Assembly: GCF_026153205.1 (NCBI RefSeq)
Contig: NZ_JAPFBW010000015.1
Span: 95,348 to 159,347 of the forward strand
Source: Aquabacterium sp. A7-Y
Lineage (GTDB): Bacteria > Pseudomonadota > Gammaproteobacteria > Burkholderiales > Burkholderiaceae_C
DNA: 64,000 nt
Direction of reading: 5' to 3'
The translations under genes were made by a program, and so were the position numbers. The notes under the pieces are model-generated. The model searched no databases and was not told the DNA's origin. It saw nothing but the letters and a program-made list of their open reading frames with translations. Position 1 is the stretch's first letter, and each line of letters begins with the position of its first letter. Positions 25,734-35,940 of the stretch are shown here, one piece after another.

Positions 25734-26423
25734 ATGAACCGCTCCGAGGGTATCTCCGTGATCTGCACCGTGGACGTGGTGCTGCTGACGCTGCACGGTG
25801 GACAGCTCTGCGTGGTCCTGCTCAAGCGCGAGCGCCCGCCTTTCCAAGGGGCGCTGGCACTGCCCGGCGGCTACATCCACCCCGAGCAGGACCAGGACGC
25901 GGTCGATGCCGCGGCCCGGGTGCTGCTCGACAAGACCGGCCTCGCCAGCCCCTACCTCGAGCAGCTCGCTACTTTTTCGGGGCCCGGGCGCGACCCGCGC
26001 GGCTGGTCGGTGTCGATCGCCTACTATGCGCTCGTCCCGCAGGAGTTGCTGCGGCGCGACACGACGGCGGCGCAGGTCTTACCGGTCGAAGGCCTGCCGG
26101 TGCTGCCTTTCGACCACGGCCGCATGGTGGCCGCGGCCGTCGCCCGAGTCCGCAGCAAAAGCCAGTATTCCTCGCTGCCGGTCCACCTGTGTCCGGAACG
26201 CTTCACGCTGCCGCAGCTGCAGGCGGTCTACGAGGCGGTGCTGGGCGAACCCATCAACAAGGTCAGTTTCCGGCGCAAGGTGGAGGAGTTGGACGTGCTG
26301 GAGCCACTGCCCGGCGAGCTGGAACAGGGGCGTGCCAACCGTCCGGCTCAGCTGTACCGGCTGCGGCCGCAATACCGGCGGTCGCTGTCCTTGCTGGAGC
26401 GTGGCATTGGCGCGCGCAGCTGA
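25734..26423 (+). CDS. nrtR: NrtR-type Nudix-related transcriptional regulator
   Basis: Repressor of NAD salvage genes, 229 residues. The N-terminal domain (about 1-140) is a Nudix fold that binds ADP-ribose rather than cutting it: LPGGYIHPEQDQDAVDAAAR keeps the loop but lacks the catalytic RExxEE. The C-terminal domain (about 150-225) is a winged helix (FTLPQLQAVYEAVLGEPINK, SFRRKVEEL). It is divergent from pncA, the standard NrtR arrangement. The ATG at 25734 lacks a strong ribosome site and the transcript may be nearly leaderless. Confidence 0.9.
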   Translation: MNRSEGISVICTVDVVLLTLHGGQLCVVLLKRERPPFQGALALPGGYIHPEQDQDAVDAAARVLLDKTGLASPYLEQLATFSGPGRDPRGWSVSIAYYALVPQELLRRDTTAAQVLPVEGLPVLPFDHGRMVAAAVARVRSKSQYSSLPVHLCPERFTLPQLQAVYEAVLGEPINKVSFRRKVEELDVLEPLPGELEQGRANRPAQLYRLRPQYRRSLSLLERGIGARS

Positions 26424-26766
26424 GAGCTTGGCGTTCGTGAGTGGGGGGTCACTCGGGCCGACGGCGGGGAAGGATGCAGCGACGCCCGCCGGGCGTCACT
26501 GCGCAAGAAGGTGCCAACCCGTAGCAGGCCAAGCGCACCAGGCGACCATGTGCCCCATGCGTCACGCCGGCACTAGAGTGCATGGACTGGGTCCGGGCGG
26601 GCGCCGCGAGCTTACCTTGAAAACCGCTTCAATTCTGCGTAACGCAGGTGTCAGCAAGTGGCGCCGGGCCTGGCTTTCCGGCCGATCGTGAAGTATTCAC
26701 GGCGGCCTTCAGAGTGCCTGACTGGAGCGAGCCGGCGCTCACACTTTGGAACCGCCGCGGTCGGTC
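26424..26766. other. Intergenic stretch without a recognised gene
   Basis: 343 bp after nrtR. It contains a GACGCCC/GGGCGTC hairpin (26481-26497, 3-base loop) about 60 bp after the nrtR stop, a plausible but T-less terminator. The rest has no frame with coding character and no tRNA-like fold that I can see. Confidence 0.6.
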
Positions 26767-27042
26767 TCAGGGGGTCTGCTCCAGCCCCTTTTTCAGCAAC
26801 TCGGCCACCAGCTCGTTGAGGTCGCCGCCGCGGGCCGCGGCGCGTTCATGGAGCTGCTTGACGAGATCGCTGTGCAGCTTGACGGCAAAGGGCACCAGCC
26901 CGCGGGCCTGGTCGAGGCGGCGCTGCTCGCGCCGGTCCGGCAGCGCCGCCGCCGCGGCGCCGAAGCGACCGGGCACGCCGGCCTGCTTCATCTGGCCGGC
27001 GATCTTCGAGCCCTTGCTTTTTTCGAGGTCGGTCTTTTTCAT
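26767..27042 (-). CDS. Small basic protein with ribbon-helix-helix-like C-terminus
   Basis: 91-residue protein. The N-terminus is Lys-rich (MKKTDLEKSKGSKIAGQMKQ), the C-terminal half (PFAVKLHSDLVKQLHERAAA, then NELVAELLKKGLEQ) has the strand-helix-helix pattern of a ribbon-helix-helix or ParD/Arc-like domain. DNA binding is therefore plausible but unproven. No toxin partner is adjacent: the neighbour is a divergent flavin monooxygenase 41 bp away. Confidence 0.6.
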   Translation of the reverse strand: MKKTDLEKSKGSKIAGQMKQAGVPGRFGAAAAALPDRREQRRLDQARGLVPFAVKLHSDLVKQLHERAAARGGDLNELVAELLKKGLEQTP

Positions 27043-27083
27043 GGCAATGGGGGAGGTAGTCGGTTCGAAACGATAAACCGCAC

Positions 27084-28427
27084 ATGATGAGGCATCTTGC
27101 ACGCCCCACGGAACGAGGGGTGCAGGCGGCGCGCCCGGCCGCCCATAATCCGCGCGTGTTGTTATCCCGCCCCATCCCCCTGCACATTGCGATCGTCGGT
27201 TATGGCAGCGCCGGTCAGGCGGCCGCCTTGATGCTGTCGGCCGACGGCCACCGCGTCGAGGTGTTCGAGCGCGCCCCCGAACCCGGGCCGGTCGGCGCCG
27301 GCTTTCTGCTGCAGCCGACCGGGCTGGGCGTCCTGCACGAACTGGGGCTGATGCCGGCCGTGCTGGCGCATGGCACCCCGGTGCGCCGGCTCTGCGGCCA
27401 CACGCCCGAGGGGCGTACGGTGATGGACATGGCCTATGCCGATCTCGACGCCGACCTGAGCGGCATCGGCATGCAGCGCGGGGCCTTGTTCGAGATCCTG
27501 AGCCACGCCTGGCAGGGTCATGGCCAGCTTCACACCGGTCAGGCGGTCGTCGAGGTGGACCCCGAGCAGGGCCGCCTGCGCACTGCCGACGGCCGTCGGC
27601 ATGGACCCTACGACCTGGTCGTGGCCGCCGACGGCTCGGCGTCAGCGCTGCGCGCGGGGCTGGGCGCGCCGGCGGTCGACCGGCCCTATCCATGGGGGGC
27701 TCTGTGGTGCCTGGTGCCCCAGGGCGACTGGGCCCACGCCGACGAGTTGCGGCAACGTTATCGCGCTGCGCGCAAGATGGTCGGCCTGCTGCCGGTGGGC
27801 ACCCGCCCGAGCGACCCGGTGCCGCGGCTGAGCTTCTTTTTCAGCCTGCCGGTGGCCGAGTTCGCCGCGGCCCAGGCACGTGACGCCGGGGACTTCCTGG
27901 CCGAGCTGGGCCGCCTGTGGCCCGAAGCCGCGGCGGTTTTCGACCGCCTGCCAGAGCCGGCTCGCATGGCACGCGCCAGCTACCGCGACGCGGTGTTGAA
28001 GCAGTGGCACCGCGGTCGGCTGGTCGCCCTCGGCGACGCCGCGCATTCGATGAGCCCGCAACTGGGGCAGGGCGTCAACATGGCCCTGCTCGACGTGCAG
28101 GCGCTGCGCGATGCGCTGCGCAGCGAGCCGCGGCTGCCGGCGGCGCTCGCTCGGTATGCCCGCGCGCGCAAGGCGCACGTGGCGATCTACCACTTCTGGA
28201 GCCGCTGGCTGACGCCGCTGTTCCAGTCCGAACGCGACCGCCTGGCGGCCCTGCGCGACCTCGCCTTCGAGCCCATGGGGCGTTTGCCGCTGGGGCGCGG
28301 CCACATGCTGCGTGTGCTCAGCGGGACACAGCACGGCTGGCTCGGCAGCGTCAAACTCGCGCCCGGCCTGAAGGAGGCGCTCGCGGCCGCGGCTCAAGGG
28401 CAGGACTCGCCGGCGCTCAGCGCCTGA
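27084..28427 (+). CDS. FAD-dependent monooxygenase (UbiH/salicylate hydroxylase type)
   Basis: Flavoprotein hydroxylase of about 447 residues. IAIVGYGSAGQAAALMLSAD gives the Rossmann GxGxxG for FAD, DLVVAADGSAS the DG motif, and LGDAAHSMSPQLGQGVNMAL the GD motif that binds FAD ribose. The aromatic substrate cannot be deduced; no pathway genes flank it. The first 24 residues are not family-like, and a GTG at 27156 leading straight into the FAD domain is a credible alternative start. Confidence 0.88.
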   Translation: MMRHLARPTERGVQAARPAAHNPRVLLSRPIPLHIAIVGYGSAGQAAALMLSADGHRVEVFERAPEPGPVGAGFLLQPTGLGVLHELGLMPAVLAHGTPVRRLCGHTPEGRTVMDMAYADLDADLSGIGMQRGALFEILSHAWQGHGQLHTGQAVVEVDPEQGRLRTADGRRHGPYDLVVAADGSASALRAGLGAPAVDRPYPWGALWCLVPQGDWAHADELRQRYRAARKMVGLLPVGTRPSDPVPRLSFFFSLPVAEFAAAQARDAGDFLAELGRLWPEAAAVFDRLPEPARMARASYRDAVLKQWHRGRLVALGDAAHSMSPQLGQGVNMALLDVQALRDALRSEPRLPAALARYARARKAHVAIYHFWSRWLTPLFQSERDRLAALRDLAFEPMGRLPLGRGHMLRVLSGTQHGWLGSVKLAPGLKEALAAAAQGQDSPALSA

Positions 28428-28563
28428 GTTCTGCAGCCCAGTGAGCCAGGCGCCCGCCCACCCGGCAGGCGATCACTTCTGTCGGAGAACACTGACAGTT
28501 GTCCTTCCGCTCGCACCGATAACGGCTTGGAGCAGTCAACCCGATGATGCGTCAGCTCTTCGC

Positions 28564-28597
28564 AGCCGCCGCACGATGCAGGGAGGCGGCTTTCTTT
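28564..28597 (+). terminator. Hairpin with short T-rich tail in lipoprotein leader
   Basis: AGCCGCC and GGCGGCT pair with a 14-base loop and are followed by TTCTTTCC. It lies between the monooxygenase and the DUF4397 gene, 25 bp before the latter's ATG. It may end the upstream transcript, or act as a leader attenuator. Confidence 0.35.
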
Positions 28598-28621
28598 CCA
28601 TCAACAACAGGGTGTACATAC

Positions 28622-29404
28622 ATGAAACAAATCTCCAAACTTTTGCTGACGGCGATCGCGCCGGCCCTGCTGCTGGCCGCCTGCGGCGGCGGCAGCGATG
28701 ACAACATCAACGACCGACTCGACACGGCCGACCCGCAGATCCGCTTCGTGCACGCCGTGCCGCTGTCGCCGGACGTGGCGCTCTATCGCAACGGGACCCT
28801 GGTGCGCGAGGTCAACGGCGTCAACTACAAGTTCGCGTCCGAGTACCTCAACTTCGACACTGGCGCGACCGACCTGGTGCTGAAGAACTCGAGCAGCGGG
28901 GCCCAGGTGGGCGACAACGTGCCCTTCGACGCGGACCGCGGGCACAAGTACACCCTGGTGGCCCTGCCCGCGGTGGCGAGCACCGAGCTGATGCTGATCG
29001 ACGATCCCTACGACAAGGGCCTGCTGAGCGACAAGGCCCGCGTGCGGGTGCTGCATGCTGCCTTCAACTCCGGCAAGGTGGATGTCTACCTGACCGGGGT
29101 CGACCAGGACATCACGCAGGTCGGGCCGCGCTTCTCGGCGGTGGAGTACAAGCAGGCCCAGCCGGCCTCGGGCTCCGACTCGCTGGGGCTCGACGGCGGG
29201 ACCTACCGCCTGCGCATCACGACCGCCGGCACCAAAAACGTGATCTTCAACACCACCGTCAAGCTCGACGACAACGCCGACTGGCTGCTGACCGCCATCC
29301 CGTCCGGCGGGGTCGGGACCGTGGTGCCGAACTCGCTGAAGGTGCTGCTCGTGAAGGCCAACGACGGCAGCAAGACCACCCAGGAGCTCACGTCCGAAGA
29401 CTGA
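28622..29404 (+). CDS. DUF4397 lipoprotein
   Basis: Exported lipoprotein of 260 residues. The signal peptide ends in LLLAAC (Cys 21) followed by GGGSDD. Two DUF4397 repeats are visible, each beginning with a VRFVHA-like phrase (IRFVHAVPLSPDVALYRNG at about 40, VRVLHAAFNSGKVDVYLTG at about 140) and ending in a strand-rich segment. The family is beta-sandwich and of unknown role. The gene is followed by a very strong hairpin. Confidence 0.85.
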   Translation: MKQISKLLLTAIAPALLLAACGGGSDDNINDRLDTADPQIRFVHAVPLSPDVALYRNGTLVREVNGVNYKFASEYLNFDTGATDLVLKNSSSGAQVGDNVPFDADRGHKYTLVALPAVASTELMLIDDPYDKGLLSDKARVRVLHAAFNSGKVDVYLTGVDQDITQVGPRFSAVEYKQAQPASGSDSLGLDGGTYRLRITTAGTKNVIFNTTVKLDDNADWLLTAIPSGGVGTVVPNSLKVLLVKANDGSKTTQELTSED

Positions 29405-29440
29405 GTACCGGCGGCCGGGAGGCGGGGCCTCCCTCCATCG

Positions 29441-29482
29441 GCCCGGCTCGCCTCCCTGGCCTGCGAGGGAGGCGAGCCGGGC
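29441..29482 (+). terminator. Strong 17-bp hairpin after DUF4397 gene
   Basis: A perfect 17-bp inverted repeat (starting GCCCGGCTCG, ending CGAGCCGGGC) with an 8-base loop, 36 bp after the stop. It is followed by TTCGTCTG. An overlapping smaller hairpin (29417-29433, GGGAGGC and GCCTCCC) could compete with it. Confidence 0.65.
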
Positions 29483-29621
29483 TTCGTCTGTGCCGGCGCC
29501 CCGCTCCCGGTCGGCCGGACTCGCTCTTGGCAAACTGTTGCAGCCGCGAGGGCCGGGCCCGCGATGCAACATCTCTGCGGCTCGCGCGGCTGGCGAGGCG
29601 CGCGCTGCGGATAATCCGCGC

Positions 29622-31079
<1,458 letters not shown>

Positions 31080-32254
31080 GCCCGAACTCGGTGGCCAGCA
31101 GGGCATAGGAGCGGCGCCGCACGCCAGGGTCATGGGCCCAGGTGTTGACCACCAGCTCGTCGAGCTGCAGCTCGTCGGCCAGCGCGCGCAGCCGCTCGCC
31201 CACCTGGGCCGCCGTGCCGACAAAGGCCTTGCTGCGCAGCGCCTCGACGCTGTGCAGCTCGTCGGCGGAAAAGCCGCGCGCCGCGACCACGTCAGGGGGC
31301 AGCAGCGGCCCCAGTACGCCGCGGCTGCGGTCGAGCCGCCAGCGTTCGCGACTCAAGGCATGGTGGCGGGCCTCCGCCTCGCTGTCGGCTGCCAGCGCCC
31401 ACACGCACACCGTGGCCCGCGGGCGCGGGTGCCGCGGGCTCGCCTGGTAGAGCGCCCGGTAGAGCGACAGCGCCTGCTCCACGCCCAGGCCGTCCATGAA
31501 AAAGTAAGCGAAGGCATACGGCAGCCCGTATTGCGCAGCCAGTCGGGCGCCGTAGTCGGAGCTGCCCAGCACCCAGAGCTCGGGCGCGCGCTGCCAGCCG
31601 GTGCGCTCGTCCTCGGGGGGGCGCGGGTGCGCCAGGATGCCGCGGTGCGGATGGCCCCCCACCCAGGCCTGCAGGTCGAGCAGCTGCTCGGGGAAGTGGT
31701 CGGCGGCGGCATGGGCCTGGGGGTTGAGCGCGCGTGCTGTCCGCATGTCGCCGCCCGGCGCGCGGCCGACACCGAGGTCGATGCGGCCTGGTGCGAGTGC
31801 GTCGAGGACGCGGAACTGCTCGGCGACCTTGAGGGCCGCGTAGTGCGGCAGCATCACGCCGGCGCTGCCGATACGGATGCGGCGGGTGCGCGCCGCGACC
31901 GCCGCCATCAGCACCTCGGGCGCCGAGCCGACGATGGTGGGCAGCCCATGGTGCTCGCTGAGCCAGAAGCGGTGGTAGCCCAGCGCCTCGCAGTGCTGCG
32001 CCAGGTCCAAGGTATCGCGGATGGCGGCGTCTTCGCTGCTGCCGCTGAGGGAGACTGACTGGTCGAGGACGGAGAGTTTCATCGGGGGTGGAGGGTCGCG
32101 GCGCTGTCGAGCTGCGGGCAGCCTATGACAAGCCCGGCCGCTGCGGTGCCCCTGTCCCGATTGCCCCCTCGCTGCGAACGATCTTTCCACTGTGCTTGTT
32201 GCGCTGCACAATGAAGACAAGTTGGATCTGCAAGCTCAGGGCGGAGGTGTCACC

Positions 32255-33028
32255 GTGCGGCATGTCGTGTTCAATCAGAAGGGCGGCGTCGGCAAGTCCA
32301 CGATCGCGTGCAACCTGGCCGCCATCAGCGCCCACCAGGGGCAGCGCACGCTGCTGGTCGACCTCGATCCTCAGGGCAATTCGACGCGCTATCTGCTGGG
32401 CGACTCGGCACCGGAGGCGCCCTCCGGCGCGGCCGGCTTCTTCGACCAGACCTTGCGCTTCAGCGTGCGGCCGCGCAACACGGCAGAATTTATCGTCGCC
32501 ACCCCGTGGCCCGGTCTGGATCTGCTGCCGTCCTCGCCGCAGCTCGAAGAGCTGCAGGGCAAGCTGGAGTCGCGCTACAAGATCTACAAACTGCGCGAGG
32601 CGCTGGACGAGGTGAACAGCGACTACGACCGCATCTACATCGACACCGCGCCGGCACTCAACTTCTACACGCGTTCGGCCCTGATCGCCGCCCACGGCTG
32701 CCTGATTCCGTTCGACTGCGACGATTTCTCGCGCCGTGCGGTGTACACGCTGCTGGAAAGCGTGCAGGAGATCCGCGCCGACCACAACCAGGAGCTGCAG
32801 GTCGACGGCATCGTCGTCAACCAGTACCAGCCGCGCGCACGGCTGCCGCAGCAACTGGTTCAGGCGCTGCTGGACGAAGGCCTGCCGGTGCTGCAGCCCT
32901 ATCTCAGCGCCTCGGTCCGGATCAAGGAATCGCACCAGCAGTCGCGGCCGATGATCCACCTGGATCCCCGCCACAAGCTGACCCTGGAGTTCCTGGCCTT
33001 GCACCAGGCCTTGCCCGTCACTCGCTGA
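32255..33028 (+). CDS. ParA family ATPase (orphan)
   Basis: Deviant Walker ATPase of 257 residues. [16 protein letters not shown] is the deviant Walker A with the signature Lys, [16 protein letters not shown] the A' motif, and [17 protein letters not shown] the Walker B region. The GTG start at 32255 is chosen because GGAGG lies seven bases upstream; the in-frame ATG at 32192 gives an unlikely extension. No ParB or parS is adjacent, so it probably positions something other than the chromosome. It overlaps convergent arfB by 11 bp. Confidence 0.88.
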   Translation: MRHVVFNQKGGVGKSTIACNLAAISAHQGQRTLLVDLDPQGNSTRYLLGDSAPEAPSGAAGFFDQTLRFSVRPRNTAEFIVATPWPGLDLLPSSPQLEELQGKLESRYKIYKLREALDEVNSDYDRIYIDTAPALNFYTRSALIAAHGCLIPFDCDDFSRRAVYTLLESVQEIRADHNQELQVDGIVVNQYQPRARLPQQLVQALLDEGLPVLQPYLSASVRIKESHQQSRPMIHLDPRHKLTLEFLALHQALPVTR

Positions 33029-33425
33029 CGCGACCGCGCAAAACCTTCAGCTGGCCGCGCTGTACCTTGCTCTCGACCCGGCGACGCTGGGAGCCGCGGG
33101 TGGGCCGGGTGGCTCGGCGCACTTCCGGGATATCCGCCGCACCTTCCAGCAGCTCGCGCAGGCGCGCCATCGCATCGTCGCGGTTCAGCTCCAGGCTGCG
33201 ATGGCGCTGCGCCTTGATCACGACCACGCCCTCCGCGCTGACGCGATGATCGCGCAGCTCGATCAGCCTGGCCTTCAGCGCCTCCGGCAGGGACGAGGCC
33301 GCGATGTCGAAACGCAGGTGGACCGCATTGGAAACCTTGTTCACGTTCTGCCCCCCGGCGCCCTGCGCCCGGATGGCGGTGAACTCGATCTCCTCGTCGC
33401 GAAGCACGAATGAAAGGCGGGGCAT
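33018..33425 (-). CDS. arfB: Peptidyl-tRNA hydrolase ArfB (YaeJ)
   Basis: Rescues stalled ribosomes by hydrolysing peptidyl-tRNA. The 135-residue protein has the release-factor GGQ motif early ([21 protein letters not shown] at residues 24-26) and a basic C-terminal tail rich in Arg and Lys that enters the mRNA channel. The length and tail match ArfB rather than a full release factor. It faces the ParA gene and overlaps its end by 11 bp. Confidence 0.93.
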   Translation of the reverse strand: MPRLSFVLRDEEIEFTAIRAQGAGGQNVNKVSNAVHLRFDIAASSLPEALKARLIELRDHRVSAEGVVVIKAQRHRSLELNRDDAMARLRELLEGAADIPEVRRATRPTRGSQRRRVESKVQRGQLKVLRGRVSE

Positions 33426-33596
33426 GACCGCAGCATAGACCAGGTGCGAGAGTGTCGTCGCCGATGCTCGCGCGCGGCCGGGCCCACAGGGCGCGAACGC
33501 CAGCCGGGCCCGGCCGCGTGCGGCCTGGATGCTTATCCTTACTCAGTGAAACGCTTGCTCGTTGTAGTTCATCGGGGCGTCTCCTACCGTTTGAAC

Positions 33597-33612
33597 TTGG
33601 TGCGTTTCTGGC
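33597..33612 (+). promoter_or_regulatory. Weak sigma-54-like element before PEP-CTERM gene
   Basis: TTGGTGCG, four bases, TGGC: GG and GC are ten bases apart, the sigma-54 -24/-12 spacing. Several positions differ from the consensus. It lies 44 bp before the ATG at 33656. Reported only because PEP-CTERM genes in related bacteria can be RpoN-dependent. Confidence 0.2.
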
Positions 33613-33655
33613 CGGTCGGCGCGCCGGGTGGACGCTTCCGGGGAGCACAGCACAG

Positions 33656-34270
33656 ATGGAAACAGCGCAGTGTCAGAGCCGCCGGGCCCGGAACCCGGGG
33701 CTCGGGCGGGCGGTGCAGGCGGTGCGAGCAGCCACACCGGCTCTGCTGGTGAGCGCGGTCGCAGGCCTGGCGGTTTGCGGTACCGTCCGGGCGATGGTCG
33801 TGGCCGAGGAGTCGGCCGGCCCCGGTGACCGGAGCCCCGGCAGCTTTGTCTCCGGCCTGCGCGGCGGCGGCCTGGAAGCCGTCCTCGAAGCAGCCTTCGT
33901 CAACGACCCGCTCGGGGCTTACCGCCTTGCCACCGTGGGTGGTATCGCGGCCCTGCCCCGCCAGCCGCCGCAACGTGCAGCCGCCGGGACGACACCCGCT
34001 CCGCCCGGCGCCGGGCCCTACGCGCATGGCATGGCGGTCGCCGCCCCCCGCGGCACCCCCAGCGGCGCCATGGAGGGACGCGCGGCCGCGCGGGTGTCCG
34101 GCAGCCCCGCAGACTCCCCCGGCGCAGCGACCGCGACGGCCCGGCGCTCACTGACCGCGATGGCAACGCCCGAGCCCAGCGGCTGGGGCAGTGTCCTCAC
34201 TGCGTTGGCGATCGTGGCCTACCTCGGCCTCAAGCGTCGGCGTGCCCTCACCGGTTGGGTGTCCGCCTAG
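33656..34270 (+). CDS. PEP-CTERM sorting domain protein (short)
   Basis: Exported protein of 204 residues carrying a C-terminal sorting signal: ATPEPSGWGS, a hydrophobic helix (VLTALAIVAYLGL), then KRRR. Such tails are cut by an exosortase and the protein is sent to the exopolysaccharide layer. An N-terminal hydrophobic stretch (about 30-50) acts as signal. The middle is low-complexity Ala/Pro/Gly-rich with no fold recognised. The start at 33656 has GGAG ten bases upstream; a longer frame from 33452 is possible. No exosortase lies in the window. Confidence 0.65.
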   Translation: METAQCQSRRARNPGLGRAVQAVRAATPALLVSAVAGLAVCGTVRAMVVAEESAGPGDRSPGSFVSGLRGGGLEAVLEAAFVNDPLGAYRLATVGGIAALPRQPPQRAAAGTTPAPPGAGPYAHGMAVAAPRGTPSGAMEGRAAARVSGSPADSPGAATATARRSLTAMATPEPSGWGSVLTALAIVAYLGLKRRRALTGWVSA

Positions 34271-34300
34271 GGGGGCCTGGGGCGGTGCCTCGGCTCGTCT

Positions 34301-34639
34301 TCAGCGCTCGGCCGCCAGAGGCGCCGCGTGCGGCACCTCGAGTTCCACATCAGAGGCCGGGTGTGCCACGCAAGGCAGGATCCAGCCCTCCTGCTTTTCC
34401 TCTGCGCTCAGTCCGGGCCATTCGATGCGGTAGGCTACCTGGCCGGTCAGCAGCCGGCACATGCAGGCACGGCAGGTGCCATTCCGACAGGAACTGGGCA
34501 ACCGGATGCCGGCCTGCTGTGCGGCTGCGAGCAGGCTCTTAGAGGCTGGGGCCGCGAGGCGCCAGCCGGACGGCCGCAAGGTGGCCTCGAAGCTGTCGTC
34601 GTCGCAGAGCCGGGTGCCGCAGGGGCGGTCGTGGTGCAT
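34301..34639 (-). CDS. 2Fe-2S ferredoxin-like protein
   Basis: Electron carrier of 112 residues with a plant-type 2Fe-2S fold. Cluster cysteines are in SCRNGTCRACMCRLL (C-x4-C-x2-C) with the fourth in WILPCVAHP. An upstream basic segment (LRPSGWRLAAPASKSLLAAA) and IRLPSS fit the family. A plausible partner reductase is not adjacent. The gene is divergent from the acetyltransferase and converges on the PEP-CTERM gene 30 bp away. Confidence 0.88.
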   Translation of the reverse strand: MHHDRPCGTRLCDDDSFEATLRPSGWRLAAPASKSLLAAAQQAGIRLPSSCRNGTCRACMCRLLTGQVAYRIEWPGLSAEEKQEGWILPCVAHPASDVELEVPHAAPLAAER

Positions 34640-34753
34640 GTGGCGATTGTGCGGCACGGCCGCTGGCACGCCGGTGGCGCCCGTTCGCGACGCGCCGCCG
34701 TGGGTGGGCCGCAGAAACATAGACAATCCGGCCCTCGTGTTTTTTGTATCCCG

Positions 34754-35284
34754 ATGAATTCCGTCATGTCCCGTTATCAGGTCCGCCCCGCCACTCCCCG
34801 CGATGCCAAGGCCATCGCAGAAATCCACGTCGCGGCCTGGCAAGCCGCCTACAAGGGCCTGATGCCCGACGAGCACCTCGCCGGCCTCTCGGTCGAGAAG
34901 CGCCAGGCCTTCTGGCGCGAAGCGATCGAGATCTTCGAGCCGCAGGTGCATGTCGCGACCGAGGGCGACCGTGTGGTCGGCTTCGTGGGCTTCGACCGCT
35001 CGCGCGATGCCGGCACTCCGTCGACCACCGGTGAGATCTGGGCCCTCTATGCGGCACCTTCGCACTGGGGGACCGGTGTCGGCCTCGCGCTGTGGGACGC
35101 AGCGCGCGACGGCCTGGAAGAGGAGGGCTGTACGAAGGTGACCGTGTGGGTCCACCTGCGCAACGAGCGGGCCCTGCGTTTCCACGAACTGGCGGGTTTC
35201 AAACGCGAGATGAAGTCAGCCAAGACAGTGTCGGTGGGCGGCACGAAGCTGGAAGAAATCCGTCTCCAGCGCGACATCAGCTGA
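34754..35284 (+). CDS. GNAT family N-acetyltransferase
   Basis: Acetyl-CoA-dependent transferase of 176 residues. The family N-terminus (YQVRPATPRDAKAIAEIHVA) leads to ALYAAPSHWGTGVGLALWDA, the acetyl-CoA pyrophosphate-binding loop, and VHLRNERALRFHELAGF in the C-terminal half. The acceptor is unknown. The ATG at 34754 is preferred, with 34766 as the alternative. Confidence 0.9.
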   Translation: MNSVMSRYQVRPATPRDAKAIAEIHVAAWQAAYKGLMPDEHLAGLSVEKRQAFWREAIEIFEPQVHVATEGDRVVGFVGFDRSRDAGTPSTTGEIWALYAAPSHWGTGVGLALWDAARDGLEEEGCTKVTVWVHLRNERALRFHELAGFKREMKSAKTVSVGGTKLEEIRLQRDIS

Positions 35285-35578
35285 AGGGATGCCGGCCCCC
35301 CGCTCGACGGATAAGGCGAGCGATCCTTTAAGAGGAGGCCGCCATGTTTGGGGCGGCCTGCTTGAATCGGCCCTCGTTCAGGGGGGCAGCGTTGCCTGCA
35401 GAAGACACTGGCGTGCGCTGATGTCGCACCCGTGTCAGGATTCTTTCTACATGCCGCGCAGTTGGTGTCCGACACCGACGACCGGCTCTCGCCGAGTGAA
35501 GCGCCCGGGTTGCTTGCGTAGAGTGGGTACATACGCGATGCGCCCTCCGCGCCCGCCATGCCAGAGGAGATCCTTGCC
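35285..35578. other. Intergenic region with hairpin-embedded mini-ORF
   Basis: 294 bp. It holds an 8-bp perfect hairpin (35336-35359, AGGCCGCC and GGCGGCCT) whose loop begins with the ATG of a 25-codon frame, and a GC-rich remainder with no other clear element. See the separate mini-ORF entry. Confidence 0.5.
35344..35421 (+). CDS. Possible 25-residue peptide with sequestered start
   Basis: ATG at 35344 follows AGGAGG at 35333-35338. The ribosome site partly enters, and the ATG directly follows, the 5' arm of an 8-bp hairpin, so translation would need the hairpin to open. The peptide (MFGAACLNRPSF, then 13 more residues) has no known family. It may be a regulatory leader for the next gene or a chance frame. 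Confidence 0.25.
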   Translation: MFGAACLNRPSFRGAALPAEDTGVR

Positions 35579-35800
35579 ATGGACACCACCTTGTCGCCAC
35601 TGCCCTCGCTACCCTGCTTCGAACTGCGCTTCCGATCCCTGTTCAACCAGGGGCGGGGCCTCGCGTTTCCCTGCAATGCCAAAGGCGAGGTGCATCTCGA
35701 TTCGCTCAGCGATCGGGCCCGCCAGAACTACCTCTATGCGCGTGCCGTCGTCGGCCGCGAATATGCGCAGCCGGCCGTGGTGCCCCGCGATTCTCATTGA
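35579..35800 (+). CDS. Conserved small protein, 73 aa
   Basis: Small soluble protein of a type I associate with Burkholderiales genomes: FELRFRSLFNQGRGLAFPC, then VHLDSLSDRARQNYLYARAV and VGREYAQPAV. The ATG at 35579 has GAGGAGA at good spacing. No function is known. Confidence 0.7.
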   Translation: MDTTLSPLPSLPCFELRFRSLFNQGRGLAFPCNAKGEVHLDSLSDRARQNYLYARAVVGREYAQPAVVPRDSH

Positions 35801-35940
35801 CCGTCCTCGCGCGCCCACCGAACCAGGGGGTGTGCCCCGCGTCCGGCGCGGGTCTTCGTTCTCCTGAATCTGACAAAATGCCCCCGCCCCACGGGTGGCA
35901 ACGCCCGCCCGGCGTACAGATTCAACGAAGGAAAATTCTC

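Noticed and set aside
26424..26766. tRNA or small RNA gene
   Set aside because: No cloverleaf or conserved RNA fold could be traced in the gap.
26767..27042. Antitoxin of a toxin-antitoxin pair
   Set aside because: Ribbon-helix-helix-like C-terminus, but no small toxin gene adjacent on either side.
33543..33572. 9-codon minus-strand frame with a good ribosome site (MNYNEQAFH)
   Set aside because: Too short to support; no promoter or conservation evidence, though the AGGAG spacing is good.
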